This document shows positions 1-7,498 of a stretch of 16,749 nucleotides of DNA, in pieces. The stretch is taken from NCBI GenBank assembly GCA_021737115.1, contig JAIPER010000029.1, positions 1 through 16,749 on the forward strand, in the 5' to 3' direction. The notes beneath the pieces are model-generated. The model saw nothing but the letters and a program-made list of their open reading frames with translations. It was not told the DNA's origin and ran no database searches. The translations under genes were made by a program, and so were the position numbers. Each line of letters opens with the position of its first letter. The stretch's first letter is position 1. The DNA comes from Desulfohalobiaceae bacterium. GTDB taxonomy: Bacteria > Desulfobacterota > Desulfovibrionia > Desulfovibrionales > Desulfothermaceae.

Positions 1-130
1 TATATTAAAAAATTTATTTTTTTAAATTTATAAACGTCAATAAAAGGTCATCAACTCAGTTTATAAGTAAAATAAAATTATTTTTTTGACAATTATTTGT
101 TTTATTTGGAAATATCTCTATCTTGGAAAC
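1..130. other. AT-rich leader replacing the 5' end of dctP
   Basis: This stretch is very AT-rich, with runs of A and T, unlike the coding DNA that follows. It holds no convincing gene. A TTGACA hexamer at 86-91 matches a -35 consensus, but the best -10 at 17 bp spacing (GGAAAT, 109-114) is poor, so I do not call a promoter. TRAP substrate-binding homology begins abruptly at about 131, which makes this a likely deletion or insertion junction. The window edge prevents seeing what lies further left. Confidence 0.55.
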
Positions 131-751
131 ATGCTTTATCAGGAAGTCTTGGCCGAAAGCGATCAAATTCTTCTGTTTTCTTGCCCTTGGCCGCCGTCAG
201 GTCTGTGGGCCAAGAAGGCTGTCATAAGCAAAGCGGCTATTGAGAATTTAAAAATTCGGACCTACGATCCGTCCGGCACGATCACTTTTAATAACATCGG
301 TGCCGCACCCATCCAGCTTTCCTGGTCAGATGTGATTCCCCAACTGACCACAGGGGGTATAGATGCTGTTCTTACCTCAGCTGAGAGCGGGGTCAACGGT
401 AAGTTTTGGGAGTTATTGTCTCATTTTAATGAGCTTAATTACACTATTCCCCTAAGCTTGGTCCATATGAATCGCTATATTTTTGATGGCCTCTCGAAAG
501 ATCTGCAGCAAACCGTTAAAGATGTTGCCGCTTCAGCGGAAAAATACGCCTGGGATGTTGCTAAAAATCGAGTAATGGAAAATTATGAAATCTTACGGAC
601 GCATAATGTGAACATTGTCAATGAAATTCCACAACCATTCCTTGAAAGTTTAAAAGAAGCGAGTCAGCCGGCGATGGATGATTGGCTGAAAAAAATGGGA
701 ACTCCTGGGGAGGAAATCATTCAGGAATACAACAGTCGAATCAAGCAATAG
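131..751 (+). pseudogene. dctP: TRAP transporter substrate-binding protein (DctP), N-terminally truncated
   Basis: This is the C-terminal two thirds (about 206 codons) of a DctP/TAXI-like periplasmic binding protein; the family usually has 320-345 residues. Family hallmarks are present: PWPPSGLWAKK, then KIRTYD with Arg43 (counted from ATG 131), the Arg that normally clamps the ligand carboxylate, then GAAPIQLSW and GGIDAVLTSAESGVN. The signal peptide and about 120 N-terminal residues are missing. The frame stays open upstream only to a TTG at 86 in AT-rich DNA, without a ribosome binding site or a secretion signal, so the product could not reach the periplasm. It sits directly before dctQ and dctM, the normal TRAP order. 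I infer a broken gene. The remaining frame is intact, so the break may be recent, or a different upstream fusion may lie outside the window. Confidence 0.8.
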
Positions 752-761
752 CATGCACAAG

Positions 762-800
762 GACGAGGCACGAGGGCGTCCATGGTTTTCGTGCCTCGTC
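762..800 (+). promoter_or_regulatory. perfect 12-bp stem-loop between dctP and dctQ
   Basis: GACGAGGCACGA (762-773) is followed by its exact reverse complement TCGTGCCTCGTC (789-800), with a 15-nt loop. No T-run follows, so it is not a classic intrinsic terminator. A stem-loop here is typical of operons where the binding protein is made in excess over the membrane subunits, acting as an mRNA 3' stabiliser or partial attenuator (inference). The ATG at 782 lies in the loop and so is an unlikely start for dctQ. Confidence 0.7.
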
Positions 801-844
801 GCACTGACAGAATATTTAGTAGAGTAGAGGCGAGTGATTTGGTG

Positions 845-1378
845 ATGAGGCCTACTCCTTTCAAAGCAATGGACACTATATCCTTCCATTTGGCCAAGAT
901 AGCTGCATATTTTTCAGCTTTGATTCTGGTCTATATGGTCGGTCACATTATTTTGGAAATTACCCTCCGGGCCTTCTTTTCAACTTCAACCAATGTCTTG
1001 GATGAGTTTGTAGCCTATGCTACGGTTTCAATCACATTCTTATGTCTTGCCTATACCTTGCATCAAGGCTCTTTGATTCGGGTTGGGCTCGTTTTGAATT
1101 GGCTGACAGGAAAGTGGCGCTGTGCCTTTGAAATATTTGCAGTTGTCACCACACTTGGTCTCACTGGATTTGTGATTTATTATTTTTTTACCAAGACGCT
1201 TTGGCGCGATTTTTCCCGAGGGACTGTGAGTCCGAGCATTGCAGAAGTACCTCTATGGATTCCAGAATCACTCGTATTTTTAGGTCTCCTTTTATTCTTT
1301 TTGCAGCTGTTGACAGCATTGGGTAAGCTTGTTTTTGAATTGTTTAGCCCTTCTGAATATGCGAGAACGAATGGTTGA
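845..1378 (+). CDS. dctQ: TRAP transporter small membrane subunit (DctQ)
   Basis: This is the four-helix small permease subunit of a TRAP secondary carboxylate transporter. It sits in the inner membrane and pairs with DctM. From ATG 845 it has 177 residues, normal for the family. Hydrophobic segments lie near residues 10-37, 44-62, 85-108 and 130-153. The family pattern is visible: a helix ending in EITLRAFF, then DEFVAYATVSITFLCLAYT, then HQGSLIRVGLV. The frame is open back to an ATG at 782, but that codon is in a hairpin loop and would add an atypical charged N-terminus. GTG 842 or ATG 845, just after a GAGGCGAG purine stretch, fits better. dctM begins 28 nt downstream. Confidence 0.88.
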   Translation: MRPTPFKAMDTISFHLAKIAAYFSALILVYMVGHIILEITLRAFFSTSTNVLDEFVAYATVSITFLCLAYTLHQGSLIRVGLVLNWLTGKWRCAFEIFAVVTTLGLTGFVIYYFFTKTLWRDFSRGTVSPSIAEVPLWIPESLVFLGLLLFFLQLLTALGKLVFELFSPSEYARTNG

Positions 1379-1406
1379 GTGACAGAGCTATTTGCGGGAA
1401 GTCCCT

Positions 1407-2720
1407 ATGGAAGCCGTTCTGACCAGTTTTTATTTCCTGTTGCTCATGATTGTCCTTTTAGGTTCGGGCATCTGGATATTCGCAGGCATGCTCCTTGCAA
1501 GCCTCATTGGCTTGATGTTGTTTTTGGACATTCCGTTGCCAATGATCGGCGCGATTATGGTGAAGCGCATGTATAGCGGTGCAGGCAGTTGGGAAATAGC
1601 CTGTATTCCGCTCTTTATGTGGATGGGCGAATTGCTCTTTCGGACTGATGTTTCTGAGCGTCTGTTTAAAGGCCTATCGTTTTTACTTGACAAGTTGCCG
1701 GGTCGGCTCCTGCACGTCAATGTGGCCGGTTGTGCACTTTTTGCCGCAGTGAGCGGATCCAGCACAGCTACGGTCGCTACAATTGGCAAAATCACGGTTG
1801 ATGAACTCAAATCACGGTCGTACAGTACAAATCTTTCCATTGGCTCTTTGGCTGGGGCCGGCACTTTTGGCCTGATGATCCCGCCTTCTATTGTGCTTAT
1901 CATATATGGCGTATTAGCCGAAGAGTCGATTTCAAAGTTGTTTTTAGCCGGCATTTTGCCGGGCTTGCTCTTGGCCTTCCTGTATTCGTTTTATCTCATG
2001 ATCCGTTCTTTGATCAATCCAGGGCTCGCTCCTTCAGTTACAAGCCAGAGGAACTTTTTTCAATACATTCAAAGTATTTTATTGCTTGTTCCTGTTCTCA
2101 TACTCATTTGCATTGTCTTAGGTTCAATCTACTCTGGATTGGCGACACCAACCGAAGCCGCGGCTGTGGGTGTGGTTGCGAGTTTGGTTATGACACTTAT
2201 TCTTCGGCAACTGACATGGGAGGTTTTCCTCGATTCCCTTTTGGGAGCTTTGAAAAATTCCTGCATGGTCTGCTCGCTTTTGGCAGGAGCGGCCGTGATG
2301 TCTACTGCCATGGGGTTGTTGCATGTGCCGCAGGATATTTCCACAGCTATCAGCGGCTTGCATCTGACGCCGTATTCCCTGATGGTTGTTTTAGGGATTT
2401 TTTATATTATTTTGGGCTTTTTTTTAGACGGTATCTCAATTACTGTCATGAGCCTGCCGATTTGTCTCCCTCTGGTCCTGGAAGCTGGCTTTGATCCGAT
2501 TTGGTTCGGAATATTTCTCGTGGCGATGACTGAACTAGCGCAAATCACGCCACCTGTAGGATTTAACCTTTTCGTTCTGCAGGGCATGACCGGTCATTCC
2601 ATTGGAAAGGTCGCTTATGCGGCGTTTCCTTTTTTTCTCTTGATGGTTTTTGGAGTGGTTATTATCACGATTTTTCCTGACATTGCCCTGTTTTTACCAA
2701 AATGGATATTTGGGACCTGA
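1407..2720 (+). CDS. dctM: TRAP transporter large membrane subunit (DctM)
   Basis: This is the large permease subunit that carries the ion-coupled transport path for the carboxylate delivered by DctP. It has 437 residues and about 12 hydrophobic segments, close to the family norm. Typical DctM signatures occur in order: VSGSSTATVATIGK, GAGTFGLMIPPSIVLIIYG, SGLATPTEAAAVGV, and near the C-terminus ELAQITPPVGFNLFVLQG. The start is set by GGGAAG (1396-1400 region) about 6 nt before ATG 1407; a TTG at 1392 is in frame but unsupported. pxpB follows after 7 nt, so the transporter and the PxpBC pair are almost certainly co-transcribed. With DctP truncated, function would need a binding protein from elsewhere. 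Confidence 0.95.
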   Translation: MEAVLTSFYFLLLMIVLLGSGIWIFAGMLLASLIGLMLFLDIPLPMIGAIMVKRMYSGAGSWEIACIPLFMWMGELLFRTDVSERLFKGLSFLLDKLPGRLLHVNVAGCALFAAVSGSSTATVATIGKITVDELKSRSYSTNLSIGSLAGAGTFGLMIPPSIVLIIYGVLAEESISKLFLAGILPGLLLAFLYSFYLMIRSLINPGLAPSVTSQRNFFQYIQSILLLVPVLILICIVLGSIYSGLATPTEAAAVGVVASLVMTLILRQLTWEVFLDSLLGALKNSCMVCSLLAGAAVMSTAMGLLHVPQDISTAISGLHLTPYSLMVVLGIFYIILGFFLDGISITVMSLPICLPLVLEAGFDPIWFGIFLVAMTELAQITPPVGFNLFVLQGMTGHSIGKVAYAAFPFFLLMVFGVVIITIFPDIALFLPKWIFGT

Positions 2721-2727
2721 GAGGAGT

Positions 2728-3501
2728 ATGAAGATCCCAAGCGATGTCTTTTTGGGTTCAAAACATACGCGCATGACTTCTTTTGACGACGAACAATACC
2801 CTTTATTTAAAGAACTGGCTGAAGACTCGCTTTTGGTCGAGTTTGAACCTGAAATTAGCCCGGAAACGAATCGAAAGGTGGTGCGTCTCGCTCAGAACCT
2901 GGAAAAGGAAGCTCCGGCCTGGCTGATTTCTTTTTGCCCGACCTATCGCTCCCTGGTCGTCTATTTTGATCCATTTCGCATTTCTCTCGAAAAGGCACGG
3001 GAAACAGTCGCTCGACTTACGGAATCTCACGCCGAAGCAAGTCTTGGCTCCTCACGCTTGATTCGTTTGCCCGTGGTTTTTGGCGGAGAATACGGGCCGG
3101 ATCTTCCCGCAGTTTCAGCCTGGTCTGGTCTCAGTGAAGACGAAGTAGTGGCTGCTTTTTGTGAAAGCAGCTACCCGGTTTATTTCTTGGGCTTTACATG
3201 CAGTCTCGCCTATATGGGCGGACTTCCCCATATCCTGCAAAAACCGCGACTAGACACACCAAGGCAGTTTGTATCACAAGGATCGGTTGGTTTTGCGAGC
3301 CAACAAACTGTCGTCCTGCCGGTGAATTCGCCCTCTGGATATAATTTTATCGGCCGCTGCTTTGTGCCAACGTTTAATCCACGGGAAATTCCCCCAATAA
3401 GCATACACCCAGGAGACGTATTAACTTTTCGTCCTGTTACAGAGGACGAGGCCAAAGCATATCTCCAGAGTTCGGTGGAGGACTTTCTTGAAGTCATTTA
3501 A
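2728..3501 (+). CDS. pxpB: PxpB-like subunit (5-oxoprolinase/allophanate hydrolase subunit 1 family)
   Basis: The family (AHS1/KipI/PxpB) forms, with PxpA and PxpC, the ATP-dependent 5-oxoprolinase of bacteria. The protein has 257 residues from ATG 2728 and matches along its whole length: N-terminal SLLVEFEPEISPE, VVFGGEYGPDL (116-126), and the cyclophilin-like core with YFLGFT, GSVGFASQQT and a C-terminal IHPGDVLTFRPV. Several near-invariant positions differ: the usual GFxPGFxYLGG reads GFTCSLAYMGG (155-165), VPAGSVGIAG reads VSQGSVGFAS, and SPGGW reads SPSGY. This suggests altered or relaxed function. A GAGGAG at 2721-2726 lies only 1 nt before the ATG, closer than ideal, but no better start is seen. 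The 3' end overlaps pxpC by 14 nt. Confidence 0.88.
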   Translation: MKIPSDVFLGSKHTRMTSFDDEQYPLFKELAEDSLLVEFEPEISPETNRKVVRLAQNLEKEAPAWLISFCPTYRSLVVYFDPFRISLEKARETVARLTESHAEASLGSSRLIRLPVVFGGEYGPDLPAVSAWSGLSEDEVVAAFCESSYPVYFLGFTCSLAYMGGLPHILQKPRLDTPRQFVSQGSVGFASQQTVVLPVNSPSGYNFIGRCFVPTFNPREIPPISIHPGDVLTFRPVTEDEAKAYLQSSVEDFLEVI

Positions 3502-4432
3502 AATCATCCATCCGGGAATGTACACGAGCTTTCAGGACCTTGGCCGACCTGAAGTTGCAAAATATGGACTGCCAGCAAGCGGAGCCATGGATCAACTTTC
3601 CATGGTTTTGGCGAATCTCTTGGTGGGCAATCAAGCTCGATGCACGGTTTTGGAGACTGCCCTGCAGGGACTTCGGATACTGGCGCACAACCCAATACAA
3701 ATCGCCATAACCGGAGCTGATCAGAATCCACATGTCGATAAAGCGCCTGTTCCCAACTATACCGCCTTGACCTTGAATGCCGGCCAAGAACTTTTTTTCA
3801 GAAACATACAACAAGGATGCTGGTCATATATCGCTTTTGCAGGCGGGATTCACTCGACGGAATTTCTTGGTTCGTGCTCCGTGTATCCCTCCGCTGAAAT
3901 GGGAAGACCCCTTGAAAAGGGTCAATGTGTCGAAGTTCTTGAGCAAGACGATGGTAAAAGACGGCGGGCGTTCAGCTTGCCGATATCATACAGGGGAGAC
4001 GTTCTTGATGAGCAGAAAGCTTTTCGAGTCCTTCCAGGACCTCAACTCGATCATTTTTCGAAAGAAGGGATAGAGACCTTTTATGGAAAAAATTACATTG
4101 TCAGTCCGCAATGCAATCGACAAGCCTGTCGGATGGACGGTCCGCCTATCGCATTGCAAAAGGAACCGGGAATCATAACTGATCCTACTCCGCCTGGCTC
4201 TATACAAGTCCCCGGGGATCAAAAGCCAATCATACTTCTTCGAGATGGTCAGGTCACGGGTGGTTATGCCAAAATCGGCATTCTTTCCAAGGTTGACCTG
4301 AATCGACTGAGCCAGCTTAGACCAGGAAAAAAAATTCAGTTTGTTGAAATTACCCGAAAACAGGCAGTGGAACTGTTCAGGGAGCAGAAAAGACTCATTC
4401 AAAGGGCAAAGAGCTATATACAAGATTTATAA
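3488..4432 (+). CDS. pxpC: PxpC-like subunit (biotin-dependent carboxyltransferase/5-oxoprolinase subunit C family)
   Basis: This is an AHS2/PxpC family protein, partner of PxpB. It has 314 residues, the usual length. Motifs: TSFQDLGR (13-20), SGAMD (31-35), ITGAD (74-78), YIAFAGGI (114-121), RVLPGPQLD (180-188), PGSIQVP (236-242) and TGGYAKIG (257-264). The start is TTG 3488, preceded by GGTGGAGGA (3474-3482) at 5 nt spacing; it overlaps the end of pxpB by 14 nt, which points to translational coupling. The usual GSRST segment reads GSCSV (128-132), and the glycine-rich stretch after it is shortened. No PxpA (LamB/YcsF) gene is present in the window, so a complete 5-oxoprolinase is not encoded here. 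The TRAP neighbours suggest the pair acts on an imported carboxylate (inference). Confidence 0.88.
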   Translation: MKSFKIIHPGMYTSFQDLGRPEVAKYGLPASGAMDQLSMVLANLLVGNQARCTVLETALQGLRILAHNPIQIAITGADQNPHVDKAPVPNYTALTLNAGQELFFRNIQQGCWSYIAFAGGIHSTEFLGSCSVYPSAEMGRPLEKGQCVEVLEQDDGKRRRAFSLPISYRGDVLDEQKAFRVLPGPQLDHFSKEGIETFYGKNYIVSPQCNRQACRMDGPPIALQKEPGIITDPTPPGSIQVPGDQKPIILLRDGQVTGGYAKIGILSKVDLNRLSQLRPGKKIQFVEITRKQAVELFREQKRLIQRAKSYIQDL

Positions 4433-4492
4433 TGCCGATATGATTTCCTTGGTAGATCTTGACTCTTTCTAACGATTATCAGGAGAAATATT

Positions 4493-5491
4493 TTGAAGCA
4501 GCAAGATGGTTCGATCCATGATCTTTATCAGAAAGGGAAGGAAAATTTAAACAAAAAAAAGATCGACTGGAGCTATCCGCCGGACAGTGCCATTGGTGCT
4601 TCTGTAAGGGCCAATCGTCTGTTTCTTGATTCACTTTTTTTCGAAACGCGGCTGCTAGATCCAGTAGATCCGAGTATCTCATGCTCCATACTCGGAACTA
4701 GACTATCTACACCTTTATTCTGTTCTCCTTTATCACAGAATGAGTTTTTATCTGAGGAAGACCTGCTCCTCATTGCCAGAGGGGTCCAACAAGCAGATGC
4801 GCTTATGATGCTTGGCATCGGCAGCGAGAAGCTTTTGCAACGCACCGTGAATCAGGGAGCAAAAGTCGTCAAAATTGTCAAGCCGTATCAAGATACAGAG
4901 CTGATATTTAAAAAAGTCAGTCAGGCTCGAGAGTGTGGGTGTGTGGCTGTTGGAATGGATATTGATCATTTTTATGGACGCTTAAGAGGAGACAGGGTTG
5001 ACCGAAATATGGCTTTTGGGCCCAAAAGCAGCACAGAGATCAGGCAGATTATTGCAGAAAGCAAACTCCCTTTTATTGTCAAAGGGGTCTTGAGTCCCAT
5101 TGATGCGGAAAAAGCTTTCCAGTTAGGGGCATCGGCCATTATCGTGAGTAATCACGGGCCATCTGCAATTGATTTTTCCGTCCCTTCGACCATTGCCCTG
5201 CCCAGGATATCCAAAAACTTTGCAGGCAAACTCGAAATTTTTGTGGATAGCGGGTTTAAAACCGGTAATGATATAGTGAAAGCCTTGGCCCTTGGAGCTG
5301 AAGCTGTTGGCTTTGCAAGCTCAATGATACTCGCCTACATGGCGGATGGTACGCAGGGAGTTGAAGCTTTGATCAATCTTCTCAGTGCTGAATTACGGCG
5401 AACAATGGCTGCTACAGGATGTGCTGATCTAAAAGGTATTACGGGCTCCATTATCGAAGACTGCTCGTCCTTACAAAATAAATTTTCATAA
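4493..5491 (+). CDS. FMN-dependent alpha-hydroxyacid dehydrogenase family protein, atypical active site
   Basis: This is a TIM-barrel homologue of lactate/glycolate oxidases and lactate dehydrogenase (LldD family) with 332 residues. The start is TTG 4493, with AGGAGA (4481-4486) at ideal spacing. Recognisable parts: GMDIDH (154-159), FIVKGVLSP with Lys197 (FMN N1 contact), SNHG with the catalytic His221, VDSGFKTGNDIVKALALGA (251-269) for FMN phosphate, and the C-terminal ELRRTMAATGC (300-310). Differences matter. The family normally has SNHGxRQLD, where Arg binds the substrate carboxylate; here it is SNHGPSAID, with Ser224 in place of Arg. The DGGxRRGTD phosphate loop reads DSGFKTGND, and the N-terminal active-site Tyr motif is not evident. 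I infer that it binds flavin but uses a different substrate or redox partner. It is probably the last gene of the dctP-pxpC transcript, 60 nt after pxpC. Confidence 0.8.
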   Translation: MKQQDGSIHDLYQKGKENLNKKKIDWSYPPDSAIGASVRANRLFLDSLFFETRLLDPVDPSISCSILGTRLSTPLFCSPLSQNEFLSEEDLLLIARGVQQADALMMLGIGSEKLLQRTVNQGAKVVKIVKPYQDTELIFKKVSQARECGCVAVGMDIDHFYGRLRGDRVDRNMAFGPKSSTEIRQIIAESKLPFIVKGVLSPIDAEKAFQLGASAIIVSNHGPSAIDFSVPSTIALPRISKNFAGKLEIFVDSGFKTGNDIVKALALGAEAVGFASSMILAYMADGTQGVEALINLLSAELRRTMAATGCADLKGITGSIIEDCSSLQNKFS

Positions 5492-5492
5492 C

Positions 5493-5787
5493 AATCCCTT
5501 ATGGGGAAAATCAATGCTGGCTGAAAATGTTTGGCCCTGCTTGGTGTAACCTGACAATGGCCGGCCATTTGCGCGGAAATTCCCTGTCAAGATCCGGATT
5601 TTTTTGACACCTGATAATCAAATGAATTCTTTGACCTCAGGCCGTTGAATGACTTCATCCGTGTATTCATCCAGGCCTGCTTTCCCATAAAGAAAGGCTG
5701 CCGCCGCACCAAATGGCATCAAACCGGAACGCATCCATGATATGAAATCTCTGTATTACGCTCTCAGGCTTGAAATCATGATCGTCG
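5493..5787 (-). pseudogene. frameshifted remnant of a second MmgE/PrpD gene
   Basis: Read on the minus strand, this gap between convergent genes encodes broken pieces that align with the C-terminal third of the intact MmgE/PrpD protein at 7498-8931. MPFGAAAAFLYGKAGLDEY and TDEVIQRPEV match MPFGAAVAMHFGKAGLDQY and TEEVIQMPVI. After a TGA at 5618-5620 and a frame change, NPDLDREFPRKWPA matches DPALDREFPKKWPA, and after that KQGQTFSASIDFP matches KKGQTYSTRIDYP. An upstream piece (IMDA, frame-shifted) is weaker. The copy has a nonsense codon and at least two frame changes, and its N-terminal two thirds are gone. It is a paralogue, not a recent duplicate, because the DNA has diverged substantially. 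It ends within 2 nt of the stop of the FMN enzyme gene. Confidence 0.85.
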
Positions 5788-5828
5788 AAGAACAAAAATA
5801 GAGGAGGTACCTGGCGTGAAGAGCCTTC

Positions 5829-7055
5829 TTAATACCGACCCTTACAGCTCACACGTTTGAGCCTCAATAACGATAAGGTACCGACCACCGGGAATATCGA
5901 GATGAGCCCGAAGGTGTGGGTGTAGGACCCCACAACGTGATAGAGCATTGCAAACATGGTGGGTCCCAGCACGACCCCGGAAAAGGTGAAGAAGAGGACC
6001 GTGCCCGTCACGGAGCTCACGTTCTCCCGGCCGCTGAGACGGGCGACCTCGGCCAGAAAGACGCCGTTCCATCCGATGGTGCACATGCCAAAAACAACGA
6101 GAAGGAGGACCACACCCCACAACGGCCAGTGAGCATCCACCAGAGCCGTCAGCAGCGAGGACAGGATCGACAGGCAACCGATGAGCACCAGAATCCTCCG
6201 CCCCGATCGGAGGCGATCAGCCGCCACCCCCCAAATGATTCGACCGGCCGCGCCCACCCCTTGCATGAGCGAGGCTATGGAGCCAGCAATCACGAGCTGC
6301 TGTGCCAGATCCTCCACGAGCATGGTGACGGCGAAGGTCATCAGGGTCAGCTGCGTGGCGGAATAACAAAAAGCCATGACAGAGATACGCAAGAGCGCCG
6401 AATCGGACAAGACGATCCGGATCCCGTGCATCATGGACCGCGTGATCGGATTGCCGGGCTTTCTGTCGGCGTCCAGGCCCGCCCTCAGTGGTACAATAAA
6501 CAGGATGCTCGCAATGATCAAGAGGCAACTCACCAGGAAGGCTTGTTGCCAGCCGAGAAACGAGGTCAATCCCGGCAGCAGCAGCCCGGCGATGACCCCA
6601 CCCAGGGGGACCGCTGTCTGCTTTACGGAAAACAAGAGGTTGCGGTGACGTATGGGCGTGATTTTGATCAACAGGTGCGAGGCGGCCGGATTGGTCAAGC
6701 CATAGCCGGCCCCGAGGACCAGGGAGCCCAGGATGAGGAGGCCGATATGGCCCGCAGCCAGCCCGCAGAGCCCCAACAGGCAGAGGACCATGGCGAACTG
6801 GCTGACCAGGGCCGCTCCCCAGCGCTGGACCAGTGTCCCGGAGAGAAGGGAGACAATGGCGGCGATCACATAGATGAGGCTGACTTGATAGCCGACGTAC
6901 TGTGCGCCGAGGTGGAAACTCAGCGCGGCCACAGGGGCCACCGTGGCCAGGGCCAGGACTGCGAACGTGGCCAGAGCCTGGACGAACATGATGATGACGA
7001 AGATGACGACATGTCCACCCGGGATGGCCGAAGGCTTGTTTCTCGTGTTGTCCAT
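5829..7055 (-). CDS. major facilitator superfamily (MFS) transporter
   Basis: This is an inner-membrane secondary transporter of 408 residues with about 12 hydrophobic helices, the standard MFS size. The N-terminal half has the loop after helix 2 (SGTLVQRWGAALVSQ) and the segment GAGYGLTNPAASHLL, followed by SVKQTAVPLGGVIAG, a pattern common in CynX/NimT-like and related organic-anion carriers. The second half shows GRIIWGVAADRLRSGRR, the repeated helix 8-9 MFS loop. The substrate is unknown; an organic acid is likely from context. The gene is visibly more GC-rich than the dct-pxp block and lies between two gene remnants (5493-5787 and 7352-7525), so it may have been acquired or left behind by a rearrangement. 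ATG 7055 has only a weak upstream purine stretch (GGGTG), so the start is uncertain. Confidence 0.9.
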   Translation of the reverse strand: MDNTRNKPSAIPGGHVVIFVIIMFVQALATFAVLALATVAPVAALSFHLGAQYVGYQVSLIYVIAAIVSLLSGTLVQRWGAALVSQFAMVLCLLGLCGLAAGHIGLLILGSLVLGAGYGLTNPAASHLLIKITPIRHRNLLFSVKQTAVPLGGVIAGLLLPGLTSFLGWQQAFLVSCLLIIASILFIVPLRAGLDADRKPGNPITRSMMHGIRIVLSDSALLRISVMAFCYSATQLTLMTFAVTMLVEDLAQQLVIAGSIASLMQGVGAAGRIIWGVAADRLRSGRRILVLIGCLSILSSLLTALVDAHWPLWGVVLLLVVFGMCTIGWNGVFLAEVARLSGRENVSSVTGTVLFFTFSGVVLGPTMFAMLYHVVGSYTHTFGLISIFPVVGTLSLLRLKRVSCKGRY

Positions 7056-7351
7056 GTGTACACCCGGTCCAGGCCGCGGCCGACGGTATCCGACGAATGG
7101 TTTTCAAACCCTGCCTGGGAACGCATACCCGGCTACCCTGGCGGGATCAAGAACAACTGGCCCTATGGTCCTCCCTCGAAATCCGTCTGATCTTTCAGGG
7201 TCTTCAGGTGACTGCCGGGCGGCACCGCTCGACCCCGGCTCTTGAGCAGACGGGGCTGGCGATTACGGGCCAAAGACCGCCTCAAGGACGTCTTGTGCTT
7301 TGTAGGGACGACATGGGGAAATTTTCACCCTTCCCTGCGTCCCCTGCCCCT
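7056..7351. other. GC-rich intergenic stretch without a recognisable gene
   Basis: About 300 nt lie between the MFS start and the CoA-transferase remnant. I see no gene with convincing homology on either strand. Two short palindromes occur just upstream of the MFS start: GTGTACAC at 7056-7063, touching the start codon, and GGCCGCGGCC at 7072-7081. Either could be a control site or a chance effect of base composition. The MFS promoter, if it has its own, would be here. Confidence 0.4.
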
Positions 7352-7498
7352 TCAGCCCACAGTGCCTGCCGATTTCAGGCCTGTTATTTCATCCTGCGTG
7401 TAGTCGAGCTCCTTCAATATTTCCTCGGTATGCTCGCCAAGTTCCGGAGCGGGGCACTTGGTTTGTGAAGAAGTATCCGAAAGCTTGACCGGATTGTT
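7352..7498 (-). pseudogene. C-terminal remnant of a family III (CaiB/BaiF) CoA-transferase
   Basis: The minus strand reads about 49 codons to a TGA at 7352-7354 that match the extreme C-terminus of CaiB/BaiF CoA-transferases: NNPVKLSDT, then CPAPELGEHTEEILKELDY, then DEITGLKSAG. The family ending is typically NPxKLSxTP...PxLGEHTEEVLxELGYxxxEIxxLxxxG. The same frame can be read a little further upstream (SGRPERFI, to about 7525), where it runs into the end of the mmgE coding sequence in another frame. About 350 N-terminal residues are absent. It is not a copy of the intact CoA-transferase at 14697, whose C-terminus differs. It once followed mmgE in the same operon (inference from strand and position). 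Confidence 0.82.

Noticed and set aside
86..130. TTG start giving a 221-residue DctP
   Set aside because: There is no ribosome binding site, the TTG is part of a TTGACA hexamer, and the residues before ATG 131 do not resemble DctP or a signal peptide.
782..844. ATG 782 as the start of dctQ
   Set aside because: It lies in a hairpin loop without a ribosome binding site and would add an untypical charged leader.
7056..7081. GTGTACAC and GGCCGCGGCC palindromes as MFS operators
   Set aside because: They are short, GC-driven and not repeated elsewhere in the window; too little to call regulatory sites.
5916..7190. Long open frame (424 codons) on the + strand
   Set aside because: It is antisense to the MFS gene, its product is rich in Gln, Asp, Gly and His with no family features, and it reflects GC-rich third positions of the opposite strand.
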